A DNA stretch of 64,000 nt, taken from positions 1,302,001 through 1,366,000 of the forward strand of contig NZ_JXYE01000002.1 in the NCBI RefSeq assembly GCF_000967725.1, in the 5' to 3' direction. The translations under genes and the position numbers were made by a program. Of this stretch, positions 18,865 to 28,216 are shown in pieces. Below the pieces are notes generated by a model that saw only the letters and a list, made by a program, of their open reading frames with translations, was not told the origin of the DNA and searched no databases. Positions within the stretch are counted from its first letter, which is position 1. Every line of letters starts with the position of its first letter. This stretch comes from Loktanella sp. S4079. Lineage in GTDB: Bacteria > Pseudomonadota > Alphaproteobacteria > Rhodobacterales > Rhodobacteraceae.

Positions 18865-19068
18865 GCGATACTTTCAGTATTGCAGGATCAATAGCGGCCA
18901 TTCGTTCATCGCGCAGTCTTCAGTCGCTTTGGGCTCCAAGCGGTCATTCGCGTAAAAGCTATCAACCCACATCAAACTTGTCACCGACACCACACCCAAA
19001 CCTTACCTGCTTGCCCCCGCCCCCACTGCTGCCGTACAAAGCCTTAGCAGTATAAAGGGAGTGCGCTC

Positions 19069-20298
19069 ATGCGTCGCGTGGTCATTACAGGTTTGGGGAT
19101 TGTCTCTCCGATTGGGAATAGCGCTGAAGAGGTGAAGGCTTCTTTAAAAGCGGGGAAATCCGGGATCGAAGCCTCGCCCGAGATGGCAGAGCATGGCTTT
19201 CGCAGCCAGATCGCGGGCACCGTAAAAATTGACATCAAAGAACACGTCGATAAGCGCGCATTGCGTTTCATGGGGCCGGGTGCGGCCTATGCCTATATCG
19301 CGATGGGGCAAGCTATCGCCGATGCGGGTCTGGATGACGACACTGTGTCGAACGTGCGCACTGGCCTTGTTGCTGGCTCTGGTGGGCCATCGACGTCTGC
19401 GATGTTCGCTGCACATAACGTGGTGACCGAAACTGGCGCGACTAAACGCATCGGGCCGTTTGCTGTGCCTAAATGCATGTCTTCGACGATCTCCGCGAAC
19501 CTGTCGACCCAGTATAAGATCAAGGGCATCAACTACTCCATCACATCCGCCTGTTCGACCAGCCTGCACTGCATCGGCAACGCAGCCGAACAGATCATGA
19601 TGGGCAAGCAGGACGTGATGTTCGCGGGCGGCGGCGAAGAACTGGACTGGACGCTGTCCTGCCTATTCGACGCAATGGGCGCGATGTCTTCGAAATATAA
19701 CGATACCCCTGAAAAAGCCTCCCGCGCGTTTGACGCAAACCGCGATGGTTTTGTAATCGCAGGCGGTGGTGCGATGCTAGTGCTCGAAAGCCTTGAGCAC
19801 GCCCAAGCACGCGGCGCAAAAATCTACGCCGAAGTCACTGGCTATGCCGCGACATCCGACGGCCACGACATGGTTGCCCCATCGGGCGAAGGCGGCGAAC
19901 GCGCAATGCGCTTGGCACTGGAGACCCTGCCAGAGGGCCGCAAAGTCAGCTACATTAACGCGCATGGCACATCGACACCCGTGGGTGATGTTGGCGAAAT
20001 CGAAGCCGTCCGCCGGGTATTTGGCGAAGGCAGCACGCCCCCCGTGTCGTCGACAAAATCCATGACCGGACACAGCCAAGGTGCGACTGGTGCATCTGAG
20101 GCCGTCTATTGCCTGTTGATGCTGCAAGATGACTTTATCGCGCCATCAATTAACGTCGAAACGCTCGACCCAGCGCTTGATCCTGCTGAAATCGCGACTT
20201 CCTTGGTTGAGAACGCAGAACTTGATACTGTCATGACCAACTCTTTTGGGTTCGGCGGTACAAACGGTTCGATGTTGTTGTCCAAATTTAAAGGCTAA
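19069..20298 (+). CDS. fabB: 3-oxoacyl-ACP synthase I
   Basis: FabB condenses acyl-ACP with malonyl-ACP and is needed to elongate unsaturated chains made by FabA. The 409-residue protein has the thiolase-fold catalytic triad in order: Cys in [11 protein letters not shown] near residue 163, His in [11 protein letters not shown] and His in [14 protein letters not shown]. The C-terminal [11 protein letters not shown] is typical. AAGGGAG lies ahead of the ATG. fabI follows after 5 nt, so the two form an operon. Confidence 0.97.
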   Translation: MRRVVITGLGIVSPIGNSAEEVKASLKAGKSGIEASPEMAEHGFRSQIAGTVKIDIKEHVDKRALRFMGPGAAYAYIAMGQAIADAGLDDDTVSNVRTGLVAGSGGPSTSAMFAAHNVVTETGATKRIGPFAVPKCMSSTISANLSTQYKIKGINYSITSACSTSLHCIGNAAEQIMMGKQDVMFAGGGEELDWTLSCLFDAMGAMSSKYNDTPEKASRAFDANRDGFVIAGGGAMLVLESLEHAQARGAKIYAEVTGYAATSDGHDMVAPSGEGGERAMRLALETLPEGRKVSYINAHGTSTPVGDVGEIEAVRRVFGEGSTPPVSSTKSMTGHSQGATGASEAVYCLLMLQDDFIAPSINVETLDPALDPAEIATSLVENAELDTVMTNSFGFGGTNGSMLLSKFKG

Positions 20299-20303
20299 AT
20301 CGT

Positions 20304-21107
20304 ATGACAATATCCTTAGAGGGCAAACGCGGCTTGATCATGGGGGTCGCGAACGATCGCTCAATTGCTTGGGGGATCGCCAAAGCAATGCATGACGCTG
20401 GCGCAGAACTTGCATTTACTTATCAAGGTGAAGCTTTTGGTTCGCGACTTGCGCCCTTAGCGGCGACGGTCGGCTCTGATATCCTCGTAGATGTGGACGT
20501 TACCGATGATGCCAGCATGGACGCCGCTTTCGATCTGATCAAAGAGAAATGGGGCAAGCTCGACTTCGTCGTTCACGCAATTGCCTACTCCGATAAAAAC
20601 GAACTCGCCGGGCGTTTTACCGAGACAACCAGAGCGAATTTTCAAAATTCGCTCGCGATCTCCTGTTATTCGTTTATCGACGTTGCAAAACGTGCGGCAG
20701 AGCTCATGCCCGATGGCGGCACCCTACTGACCTTGACCTACCAAGGGGCAAATCGGGTGACCCCATTCTACAACGTCATGGGCGTCGCAAAGGCCGCATT
20801 GGAAAGCGCAACGCGCTATTTGGCGAATGATCTTGGCCCACAAGGCATCCGCGTCAATGCGATCAGCCCCGGCCCGATGAAAACGCTTGCTGGCGCCGCA
20901 ATCGCTGGTGCACGTCGGACATTTAAACATACGCAGCAAAATGCACCAATGCGCGAGAATGCATCGCTTGAGGCAGTCGGCGGCACCGCCGTTTATCTGG
21001 CGTCTGATGCAGGGGCCTTTACATCAGGTGAGATCATTCGCGTTGATGGCGGCTTCCATGTGTTGGGAATGCCGCAACCCGATAATTTGGTTATGCCACA
21101 GTCATAA
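20304..21107 (+). CDS. fabI: Enoyl-ACP reductase (NADH)
   Basis: FabI reduces trans-2-enoyl-ACP in the last step of each fatty acid cycle. The 267-residue SDR protein begins with GKRGLIMGVANDRSIAWGIA, the FabI-type NAD site. The catalytic Tyr-x6-Lys is in YNVMGVAKAALES, and ISPGPMKTLA follows. It lies 5 nt after fabB and ends at a strong terminator. Confidence 0.96.
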   Translation: MTISLEGKRGLIMGVANDRSIAWGIAKAMHDAGAELAFTYQGEAFGSRLAPLAATVGSDILVDVDVTDDASMDAAFDLIKEKWGKLDFVVHAIAYSDKNELAGRFTETTRANFQNSLAISCYSFIDVAKRAAELMPDGGTLLTLTYQGANRVTPFYNVMGVAKAALESATRYLANDLGPQGIRVNAISPGPMKTLAGAAIAGARRTFKHTQQNAPMRENASLEAVGGTAVYLASDAGAFTSGEIIRVDGGFHVLGMPQPDNLVMPQS

Positions 21108-21153
21108 TACTGCGACGGGAACCGATGGTATTGGGTAGATACCGGAGATTATG

Positions 21154-21191
21154 GGCACAGACGTTTACAGCGTCTGTGCCTATTTATTTTT
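21154..21191 (+). terminator. Terminator of fabBI (convergent with FKBP gene)
   Basis: A perfect 10-bp stem (GGCACAGACG at 21154-21163, CGTCTGTGCC at 21171-21180) with a 7-nt loop is followed by TATTTATTTTT. It touches the stop codon of the convergent peptidyl-prolyl isomerase gene and may serve both. Confidence 0.9.
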
Positions 21192-21639
21192 AGGCTGCGT
21201 CGATACCAACCATTTCGATGGCAAATGTCAGGTCTTTGCCAGCAAGCTGGTGGTTCGCGTCCAAGGTGACTTCGGTTTCTGTCACCTCAGCGATAAAGAC
21301 CTGCACCACCTGCCCTTGCGGTGTCTGCATTTGCAACTGCGTTCCGACCTCAAGCGGAATGTGATCAGGGATGCTACCACGTGGGACGGCTTGGCGCGCT
21401 TCTGAATTGGTCTCGCCATACGCTTGTGCACAGGGAACTTCGACAGTTTTCTTATCGCCAACTTCCATGCCCGGAATCGCGCGATCAAGTCCCGGAATAA
21501 TCTGACCAGACCCCACCACGAACTCAAGCGGATCGCGTCCTTCTGAACTGTCGAACACCTCACCTGATTTGAGTGTACCAGTATAATGGATTCGAACCGT
21601 GTCGCCGGTCTTTGCTGTGCTCATGAGCATTTCTTTCAT
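21190..21639 (-). CDS. FKBP-type peptidyl-prolyl cis-trans isomerase, SlyD-like
   Basis: This 149-residue protein has the two parts of SlyD-like FKBPs. The FKBP domain carries VRIHYTGTLKSGEVFDSS and GSGQIIPGLDRAIPGMEVGDKK, and an insert-in-flap chaperone domain spans about residues 75-130. It ends with HQLAGKDLTFAIEMVG, the usual family ending. It lacks the histidine-rich tail of E. coli SlyD. The ATG at 21639 follows GGGAA. The longer frame to 21843 codes for an arginine-rich, unlikely extension and would overlap the divergent HAD gene. Downstream ATGs at 21630 and 21624 are also possible. Confidence 0.9.
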   Translation of the reverse strand: MKEMLMSTAKTGDTVRIHYTGTLKSGEVFDSSEGRDPLEFVVGSGQIIPGLDRAIPGMEVGDKKTVEVPCAQAYGETNSEARQAVPRGSIPDHIPLEVGTQLQMQTPQGQVVQVFIAEVTETEVTLDANHQLAGKDLTFAIEMVGIDAA

Positions 21640-21753
21640 TGATTTTCCCGAGTGTGCCCTAGCTACGCGGGCAGGTCGCCGTTTGTAAACCTGTTTCCCT
21701 CTTTTCGTTCGTTGAACTGCGTGCAACGGTGCCCCTATATCGGGAGGACACAG

Positions 21754-22431
21754 ATGACGACGCTGACATGTATCTTTGACGCCTACGGAACCCTGTTTGA
21801 CGTCAATGCTGCGGCGCAAGTCGCAGCACAAGACCCCGCCCATGCGACATTAGCTGCAGTATGGCCCGCATTGGCAGCCGATTGGCGGGCCAAGCAGCTA
21901 GAATATAGCTGGCTTCGCGCAATCGCGGGGCAACACTGCGATTTTTGGCAGGTGACCCAAGATGGATTAGATTGGGCGCTCGAAGCACATGACATTAATG
22001 ATCCAGCAATACGCGAGCGGCTGCTAGAACTCTATTGGGAACTGCCAGCCTACAAAGAAGCCGCGAATGTATTGCGCCAGATCAAAGATCGCGGTGTCCA
22101 GACAGCTATCCTTTCAAACGGGAGTCCGCGCATGCTGCAATGCGCCGTCAAATCTGCTGGGATCGACACATTGCTGGATGAAGTTCTATCTGTCGAAGAT
22201 GTGGGTATTTTCAAACCTGCAGATCAGGTCTACGATATGGTTGGCGCACGATTTGGTGGCGCAAAAGACTCAGTTTTATTTGTATCTTCAAATGGTTGGG
22301 ATGTGGCTGGCGCGGCTGGCTTTGGGTTTCGCACGGTGTGGGTTAACCGCCAGGCGGCCCCGCAAGATCGGCTCTTTGCCAAACCGCATCACGTTGTTTC
22401 AGACCTAACCAAAATACCGGAGCTCATCTGA
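21754..22431 (+). CDS. HAD-superfamily haloacid dehalogenase, type II
   Basis: This 225-residue enzyme is of the L-2-haloacid dehalogenase type, hydrolysing C-halogen bonds or, in relatives, phosphate esters. Seen motifs are FDAYGTLFDV with nucleophile Asp9, LSNGSP (motif II), a lysine before PADQVYDM (motif III) and SSNGWDVAGAAGFG (motif IV), the last typical of the dehalogenase branch. GGGAGGA precedes the ATG at 21754. The stop shares one base with the next start, opening a run of coupled genes to 26891. Confidence 0.9.
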   Translation: MTTLTCIFDAYGTLFDVNAAAQVAAQDPAHATLAAVWPALAADWRAKQLEYSWLRAIAGQHCDFWQVTQDGLDWALEAHDINDPAIRERLLELYWELPAYKEAANVLRQIKDRGVQTAILSNGSPRMLQCAVKSAGIDTLLDEVLSVEDVGIFKPADQVYDMVGARFGGAKDSVLFVSSNGWDVAGAAGFGFRTVWVNRQAAPQDRLFAKPHHVVSDLTKIPELI

Positions 22432-23249
22432 TGCCATATTACACCTCAAAGGATGGTTTATCCCTGCACTACACGGATGAAGGCGCGGGCCTGCCTGTTA
22501 TTGCTCTGGCTGGGCTAACCCGAAATGGGGCAGACTTTAACCACATCGCTCCGCGCTGGCCGACACGACTGATCCGGCCCGATTATCGCGGGCGTGGAAA
22601 ATCGGCTTGGGCCGATCCGGCGACCTATACAATTGACCACGAGGCGGTGGATGTCTTGTCACTGATGGACCACCTTGAACTAGACAAGGCCGCCATTTTG
22701 GGAACTTCGCGCGGCGGATTTATCGGGATGACGCTTGCCGCGCGGGCCAAGGACCGGCTGCTTGGGGTCGCGTTGAACGATATCGGCCCCGAACTGCAAG
22801 CGGAAGGCCTAAGCACCATCATGGATTACGTCGGCCGAAACCCGGTGCAAAAAACCTACGCGCAGGCCGCTGATGCACGGGCACGGATGTGGACCCAATT
22901 TGAAGGGGTGCCGATGTCACGTTGGCTGGCCGAGGTGCAGGGACATTATCAGGAAACCCCACAAGGGCTGGTCATCCGCTACGATCCCAAGCTTCGTGAT
23001 GCTATTCTGGCCGCCGGGGCAGAGCCCCTACCCGACCTATGGCCGCTGTTTGATGCAACGCAAGATTTACCGCTCGCGCTAATCCGTGGTGCAAATTCTG
23101 ACCTTCTATCCCCTGAAACCGCAGATGAAATGGCCCGCCGACGCCCGGACATGATCCGCACAGATGTGCCCGGACGCGGACATGTACCCTTCCTTGACGA
23201 ACCACAATCACTGACTGCCTTGCTTGCTTGGCTGGAGAAAATGAAATGA
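22431..23249 (+). CDS. Alpha/beta hydrolase
   Basis: This 272-residue cytosolic hydrolase of the alpha/beta fold has PDYRGRGKSAWAD near residue 46, the nucleophile elbow GTSRGGF and a C-terminal GRGHVPFLDEP that supplies the histidine. The substrate is unknown; esters or C-C cleavage products are typical. It is the second gene of the coupled operon, overlapping the HAD gene by 1 nt and the PLP enzyme by 4 nt. Confidence 0.85.
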   Translation: MPYYTSKDGLSLHYTDEGAGLPVIALAGLTRNGADFNHIAPRWPTRLIRPDYRGRGKSAWADPATYTIDHEAVDVLSLMDHLELDKAAILGTSRGGFIGMTLAARAKDRLLGVALNDIGPELQAEGLSTIMDYVGRNPVQKTYAQAADARARMWTQFEGVPMSRWLAEVQGHYQETPQGLVIRYDPKLRDAILAAGAEPLPDLWPLFDATQDLPLALIRGANSDLLSPETADEMARRRPDMIRTDVPGRGHVPFLDEPQSLTALLAWLEKMK

Positions 23250-24208
23250 ACTTTGAAATGATTTGCGACGCGGCGAAGCGCATTGACGGGCACGCGCGCA
23301 AAACGCCGATCCTCTCGTCGCCGTTTTTGGATGAGATCGCAGGGCGGCGTGTCTTCGTCAAAGCGGAATGCCTACAGCATACAGGATCATTTAAGTTTCG
23401 CGGCGCTTGGTCCGCGGTGTCCGCCCTATCCCCGGAACAGATCAAGGCTGGCGTCATTGCATTTTCAAGCGGCAACCACGCCCAAGGGGTCGCGCTCGCG
23501 GCGCGCGAACATGGTGCACCGGCGGTCATCATCATGCCGTCCAATGCCCCGGCCATCAAAATCGCGAATACCCGCGCGCTTGGTGCAGAGGTCGTGCTTT
23601 ATGACCGCGCGACCGAAGATCGGGACGCATTGGGCGCACAGCTAGCCGCAGAGCGTGGGCTGAATCTGATCAAGCCGTTTGACGAACCATTGGTCATCGC
23701 GGGCCAAGGCACATGTGGCCTTGAAATCGCCGAAGAACTGGGAACGCTTACAGCGGATGTGATGGTTTGCTGTGGTGGAGGCGGTCTGACCTCTGGCATT
23801 GCGCTGGCGCTGGCCGAAAAAGCACCGGGTCTTCGTGTTCGCCCCGCAGAGCCAGAAGGTTTTGATGATGTGAAGCGTTCCTTGCAAAGCGGCAAGATTG
23901 AACGCAACGCAGCATTGGACGGCTCGCTATGCGATGCAATTGCGACGCCACAACCGGGTGACATCACATTCCCAATCCTCAAGAAACATTGTGGGCCCGG
24001 CGTCGCTGTCTCCGAAGACGAATGCCTGCGCGCAATGGGCGTCGCGTTTGAACGGCTTAAGATCGTTGTTGAACCCGGTGGCGCGGCGGCGCTGGCGGCA
24101 GCGCTATACCATCCTGACGAATTCACGGGCGATGCGGTTGTCGCTGTGGCTACAGGTGGTAACGTAGACCCTTCTATCTTTAAACGCGCACTGGACACGC
24201 TTGTATGA
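23246..24208 (+). CDS. Threonine/serine ammonia-lyase family protein (PLP, fold type II)
   Basis: This 320-residue enzyme resembles catabolic threonine dehydratase, serine racemase and hydroxyaspartate ammonia-lyase. The PLP lysine lies in TGSFKFRGAW (about residue 54). SSGNHAQGVALAA contacts the substrate and CCGGGGLTSG binds the PLP phosphate. It lacks the regulatory ACT domain of biosynthetic IlvA. The start at 23246 is inside an ATGA overlap with the hydrolase gene; the upstream start at 23228 would lengthen the overlap. The exact amino-acid substrate cannot be read from sequence. Confidence 0.88.
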   Translation: MNFEMICDAAKRIDGHARKTPILSSPFLDEIAGRRVFVKAECLQHTGSFKFRGAWSAVSALSPEQIKAGVIAFSSGNHAQGVALAAREHGAPAVIIMPSNAPAIKIANTRALGAEVVLYDRATEDRDALGAQLAAERGLNLIKPFDEPLVIAGQGTCGLEIAEELGTLTADVMVCCGGGGLTSGIALALAEKAPGLRVRPAEPEGFDDVKRSLQSGKIERNAALDGSLCDAIATPQPGDITFPILKKHCGPGVAVSEDECLRAMGVAFERLKIVVEPGGAAALAAALYHPDEFTGDAVVAVATGGNVDPSIFKRALDTLV

Positions 24209-25404
24209 CCCGTTTCACGATCGCCAGCTTTAACGTCAAAAACCTGATCGAACCCGAGCAGGAATACTATAAATTCGAAGAATACACGCCCGAAGAATAC
24301 GCGTGGAAACGTGCTTGGCTGGCCGACCAACTGCTGACAATGAATGCAGATATTGTGTGTTTTCAGGAAATCTTTAGCGAAAACGCGCTACGCGATGTTG
24401 TTATCGAAGCGGATGAATTGGGTATGGCGGCAAATGCGGCGAATATCCCAGACCGTTCTAAACGATATGCCCGCAAGGCGATCTTTCGCAAACTCGCTTA
24501 TGAGCCCTACACACAAGCAACCCTTGCATTTGCCCCCAACAGCTTTGACGGTGGCCCGGGCCAAAGGCGACCCGGCGTTGCGATACTGTCGCGTTTTGGA
24601 TTTGTCGGGCAACCTGACGTAATCCAAGATTTGCCCGAACCTCTTGAGGTGCCATTTAGTGACATCGACGGCACGGATGGCGGAAGCTACACAATCAAAC
24701 GACTCAGCCGCCCCATTCTAAAGGTGCGTATTCCCGTTGGTGACGCGGTGGTGACGGTGTTCAACTGCCACCTGAAATCTAAGTTGGGTGAATTCCCACG
24801 CGTGGATGGCTCGGCCACCCCCCCTGCCGCAGATCTGGTCAACTATGACCCTGCCGCGCGCGCGATGGGTTCGCTCCGTGCCGCGCTGCGCCGCATGGCC
24901 GAGGCATGGGTGCTACGCAACGAGGTGCTCAAGGAGCTAGAGGCAGGACACCCCGTGATGGTTTTGGGTGACTTTAACGATAGCGAAACTGCGGTATCGT
25001 CCGAAATTATCACTGGCGAAGCCCCATTCAAAAACTACGCTTGGATGCGCCGCCACGATGCGCAAACCAAACGCGACCGATATTCCGACGCCGAAAACGA
25101 GATTATCCAAGAAAAGATCAGCAAGGTACGCCTTTTCTCGGCGGAAAAGTTGTTCGTCCGAAAATCGCTGCGTGACATGGTTTATACCTCAGCCTTCGGT
25201 GGGGTATTCGAAAGCATCGACCAAATTCTGATGTCGCGGCATTTCCATCCCGATCATTCTCGCAAGATTGGCGAAATGGAATACTTCAGCGTGCTGAACG
25301 ATCACCTAACTGACGGCTCACACCCAGAGGCCCCCTATAATAAGCTCGCGTCCGACCACGGGCAAATTATGGCACATATGGTAATCGGCGACCCCGATGC
25401 CTGA
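24205..25404 (+). CDS. Endonuclease/exonuclease/phosphatase (EEP) family protein
   Basis: This 399-residue protein has the EEP (DNase I-like) core in order: IASFNVKNLI, VCFQEIF with the metal-binding Glu, FNCHLKSK, LGDFNDSE with catalytic Asp and Asn, and ASDHGQIM with the final Asp-His pair. No signal peptide is seen. Such proteins hydrolyse phosphodiesters in nucleic acids or lipids, and this subfamily is uncharacterised. It overlaps the gene before by 4 nt and the one after by 8 nt. Confidence 0.88.
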   Translation: MTRFTIASFNVKNLIEPEQEYYKFEEYTPEEYAWKRAWLADQLLTMNADIVCFQEIFSENALRDVVIEADELGMAANAANIPDRSKRYARKAIFRKLAYEPYTQATLAFAPNSFDGGPGQRRPGVAILSRFGFVGQPDVIQDLPEPLEVPFSDIDGTDGGSYTIKRLSRPILKVRIPVGDAVVTVFNCHLKSKLGEFPRVDGSATPPAADLVNYDPAARAMGSLRAALRRMAEAWVLRNEVLKELEAGHPVMVLGDFNDSETAVSSEIITGEAPFKNYAWMRRHDAQTKRDRYSDAENEIIQEKISKVRLFSAEKLFVRKSLRDMVYTSAFGGVFESIDQILMSRHFHPDHSRKIGEMEYFSVLNDHLTDGSHPEAPYNKLASDHGQIMAHMVIGDPDA

Positions 25405-26194
25405 GACCAAAATTGTCGCGCGTGACGGCGTGTCGCTGCATGCCGTTGCACAGGGGCCAACTGATGGCCCGGCTATCGTATTTGCGAATTCACTTGGCAC
25501 CGACCTGCGGCTTTGGGACGATGTTGTAGAACTGCTACCCGCTGAGCATCGTATCATTCGCTATGATATGCGTGGGCACGGCAAATCCGATGTCCCCGAG
25601 GCACCCTATTCCATGGGCCAATTGGTCAGCGATGCCGAAACCATCTGTGACACCTTTGAGTTAAGTGATGTCCTGTTTGTCGGGTTATCTGTCGGCGGCA
25701 TGGTCGCGCAAGGATTGGCCGTCAAACGCCCGGATTTGATCCGTGGATTGGTCTTGTCCAATACAGCCGCCAAGATTGGGAACAACAAACTCTGGCAAGA
25801 TCGGATTGCCGCAATTCATAAATTGGGAATGGATGCCGTTGCCGATGACGTCATGAAACGATGGTTTTCGCGCGGGTTTTATGCCTCGCCTAATATCGCT
25901 CCGTGGCGCGAGATGTTCTGCACCACCCCGGTCGCTGGCTACACTGGCGTTTGCGCGGCAATTGGCGGCACAGATTTCTATACGCCGACCAGCGGGATTC
26001 GCGTTCCGACGCTTGGGATCGCTGGCTCCGAGGATGGCGCAACACCACCTGATCTGGTTCGCGAAACAATTGATCTGATTCCGGGATCGCAGTTCACGCT
26101 AATGCGGCGTAGCGGACACCTGCCTTGCGTCGAAGCCCCAGAGGGCTATGCTAACCTATTGAAGCAATTCATTAAGGACATTCGCCATGCCTGA
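25397..26194 (+). CDS. 3-oxoadipate enol-lactonase-like alpha/beta hydrolase
   Basis: At 265 residues this looks like PcaD, the enol-lactonase of the beta-ketoadipate pathway: FANSLGTDLRLWDD near residue 30, YDMRGHGKSD, nucleophile GLSVGGMVAQGLA and the C-terminal SGHLPCVEAP histidine. No other pca genes lie nearby, so a related lactone or ester may be the real substrate. It overlaps its neighbours by 8 nt on both sides. Confidence 0.82.
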   Translation: MPETKIVARDGVSLHAVAQGPTDGPAIVFANSLGTDLRLWDDVVELLPAEHRIIRYDMRGHGKSDVPEAPYSMGQLVSDAETICDTFELSDVLFVGLSVGGMVAQGLAVKRPDLIRGLVLSNTAAKIGNNKLWQDRIAAIHKLGMDAVADDVMKRWFSRGFYASPNIAPWREMFCTTPVAGYTGVCAAIGGTDFYTPTSGIRVPTLGIAGSEDGATPPDLVRETIDLIPGSQFTLMRRSGHLPCVEAPEGYANLLKQFIKDIRHA

Positions 26195-26891
26195 ATTTTT
26201 GTTGATCCATGGATCGTGCCATGGGGCGTGGTGCTGGGATGATGTCATCCCCCACTTGCAAGCCGCGGGTCACAAAGCGCGGGCAATTGATCTTCCTTCG
26301 CACGGCCAAGATACGACCCCGCCGCAAGATGTTACTCTCGATCTTTATGCAAAGGCGATTGTAGATGCGATCCAAGACCCCGTCGTTTTGGTCGGGCATT
26401 CCATGGCGGGCTATCCCATAACAGCAGCGGCCAACCTTGCTCCTGATAAGATCAGCAAGCTGATTTACCTCTGCGCCTATGTGCCATCCAACTGTAAGAC
26501 GCTGGCAGAGATGCGCCGTATGGCCCCATCGCAACCGTTACTCGACGCGATTATCGTGGACGAAGACCGCGTGACATTCTCGGTCGATCCAGCCCAAGCG
26601 ACTGCAAAGTTCTATCACGACGTTGCCCCCGAGCGCGCCAAATGGGCCGTTGGCAACCTAGGACCGCAGCCAATTCTGCCCCAAGAAACGCCTCTATCGC
26701 CCGCACATGATTTGCCAGTGCATTACATCCGCTGCACCGATGATCGCACAATTCCGCCTGCGTTTCAGGTCACGATGACCCAAGATTGGCCCACCAGCGA
26801 TGTGACGGAGATGGCAACTTCGCATTCGCCGTTCTTATCCCAACCCCGAGCGCTGGCAGAGCAACTCATCCGCGCTGCAACGCAATCGTAA
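26187..26891 (+). CDS. Alpha/beta hydrolase, methylesterase/salicylate-binding-like
   Basis: This is a 234-residue compact alpha/beta hydrolase. Its opening LLIHGSCHGAWCWDDVIP is typical of the methylesterase/hydroxynitrile-lyase-like branch; the nucleophile elbow is VGHSMAGYP and the C-terminal TSHSPFLSQP supplies the histidine. The substrate is unknown. It is the third alpha/beta hydrolase of the operon and the last of the overlapping genes; the MFS exporter follows after 45 nt. Confidence 0.85.
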   Translation: MPEFLLIHGSCHGAWCWDDVIPHLQAAGHKARAIDLPSHGQDTTPPQDVTLDLYAKAIVDAIQDPVVLVGHSMAGYPITAAANLAPDKISKLIYLCAYVPSNCKTLAEMRRMAPSQPLLDAIIVDEDRVTFSVDPAQATAKFYHDVAPERAKWAVGNLGPQPILPQETPLSPAHDLPVHYIRCTDDRTIPPAFQVTMTQDWPTSDVTEMATSHSPFLSQPRALAEQLIRAATQS

Positions 26892-26936
26892 TAATAAGGC
26901 TTGCAATCGGGCAGGCTCGCGCCAATTCTGCGCCCT

Positions 26937-28148
26937 ATGCAAAACCGCCTGCCACTGATCTTTATTCTGGTTACCGTCGTAATCGACAGCATGGGTATTG
27001 GGCTAATCCTGCCGGTAATGCCGGAACTCATCCAAGAAGTCGAAGCCGCCGACCTTGGCCGAGCCGCTGTTTGGGGTGGAATCCTAGCAACGATATTCGC
27101 CGCAATGCAGTTCCTGTGCGGACCCATCGTCGGTAGCCTATCTGACAGATTTGGGCGTCGCCCGGTGCTGCTTTGTTCGCTGGTGTTTATGTCATTCGAC
27201 TATGTGCTCATGGCGCTCGCAGGGAGCATCTGGCTCTTGGTGATTGGTCGTATCATTGGTGGGATCACAGCCGCCACGCAAGCAACTGCAACGGCCTATG
27301 TCGCCGATATTTCAACGCCTGCAGAAAAATCTATCAACTTTGGCAAAATCGGCGCGGCCTTTGGCCTTGGCTTTGTTTTTGGTCCCATGTTGGGTGGGCT
27401 ATTGGCCGAGTTTGGCACACGTGCGCCATTTTGGGCTGCTGCGGTTCTGGCTGGAGGCAATGCGATTTTCGGATATTTTGTCCTAAAAGAAACCGTGGAT
27501 GACAGCATTCGGCGCAAGTTTTCATGGCGTCGCGCCAATCCGCTTGGGGCGTTCTTGAATATCGGGCGGCTTCCCGGTCTCAAGCGGCTCATGCTTATCC
27601 ATTTTGTCTATACGATTGCGTTTTTTGTGTACCCTGGTGTTTGGGCCTATTTCGGCACTGCCCGGTTTGGCTGGGGGCCCGGTATGATCGGGCTGTCGCT
27701 TGGCGTTTTCGGGATTTGCATCGCGATTGTGCAAGGCGGCATGATGAAGCCTGTTCTCGCGCGGATCGGCGAACGCAATGCAGTTATACTGGGTTTGGGG
27801 CTGGATACACTCGCCTTTGGTTTGCTGGGGTTTTTAACAAACGGATGGGTCGCCCTTGCGTTGATCCCATTAACTGCACTTGGCTCTGTCGCTGGCCCCG
27901 CATTGCAAGGGATCATGTCACGCACAGCATCCGATGACCAGCAAGGCGAATTGCAGGGGCTAGTGTCATCAATTGCGGCCGTTGCCACGATCATTGCCCC
28001 GTTGATCGTTACGCAGACGTTCTTTTACTTTACCAGCGAAAACGCGCCCTTCTATCTGCCGGGCGCGCCGTTCTTGGTTTCCGCAATACTGACGATGGCC
28101 TGTATTTTGGTGTTTATACAAACCGCAACGCGGCGCATGGCAGATTAG
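26937..28148 (+). CDS. MFS transporter, TetA/multidrug-efflux-like
   Basis: This 403-residue protein has 12 predicted spans. MFS motif A is present as GSLSDRFGRRPVLL after span 2, with VVIDSMGIGLILPVMP in span 1, as in the TCR/Tet family of drug:H+ antiporters. A ligand cannot be inferred. The ATG at 26937 is chosen since the frame upstream to 26901 lacks membrane-protein character. It closes the operon of hydrolytic enzymes, so export of, or resistance to, a compound they handle is possible. Confidence 0.88.
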   Translation: MQNRLPLIFILVTVVIDSMGIGLILPVMPELIQEVEAADLGRAAVWGGILATIFAAMQFLCGPIVGSLSDRFGRRPVLLCSLVFMSFDYVLMALAGSIWLLVIGRIIGGITAATQATATAYVADISTPAEKSINFGKIGAAFGLGFVFGPMLGGLLAEFGTRAPFWAAAVLAGGNAIFGYFVLKETVDDSIRRKFSWRRANPLGAFLNIGRLPGLKRLMLIHFVYTIAFFVYPGVWAYFGTARFGWGPGMIGLSLGVFGICIAIVQGGMMKPVLARIGERNAVILGLGLDTLAFGLLGFLTNGWVALALIPLTALGSVAGPALQGIMSRTASDDQQGELQGLVSSIAAVATIIAPLIVTQTFFYFTSENAPFYLPGAPFLVSAILTMACILVFIQTATRRMAD

Positions 28149-28186
28149 CCCTTATTGCTTTGCTTTTGCCTGATCGCACAGTATCA

Positions 28187-28199
28187 TGAACCTCGTTCA
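28187..28199. promoter_or_regulatory. TetR-type operator 1, upstream of the tetR gene
   Basis: The palindrome TGAAC-CTC-GTTCA lies 17 bp before the tetR ATG. Identical half-sites recur at 28819 and 28877. This copy would give autoregulation. Confidence 0.75.
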
Positions 28200-28216
28200 C
28201 TAACGGGAGAGGATCA

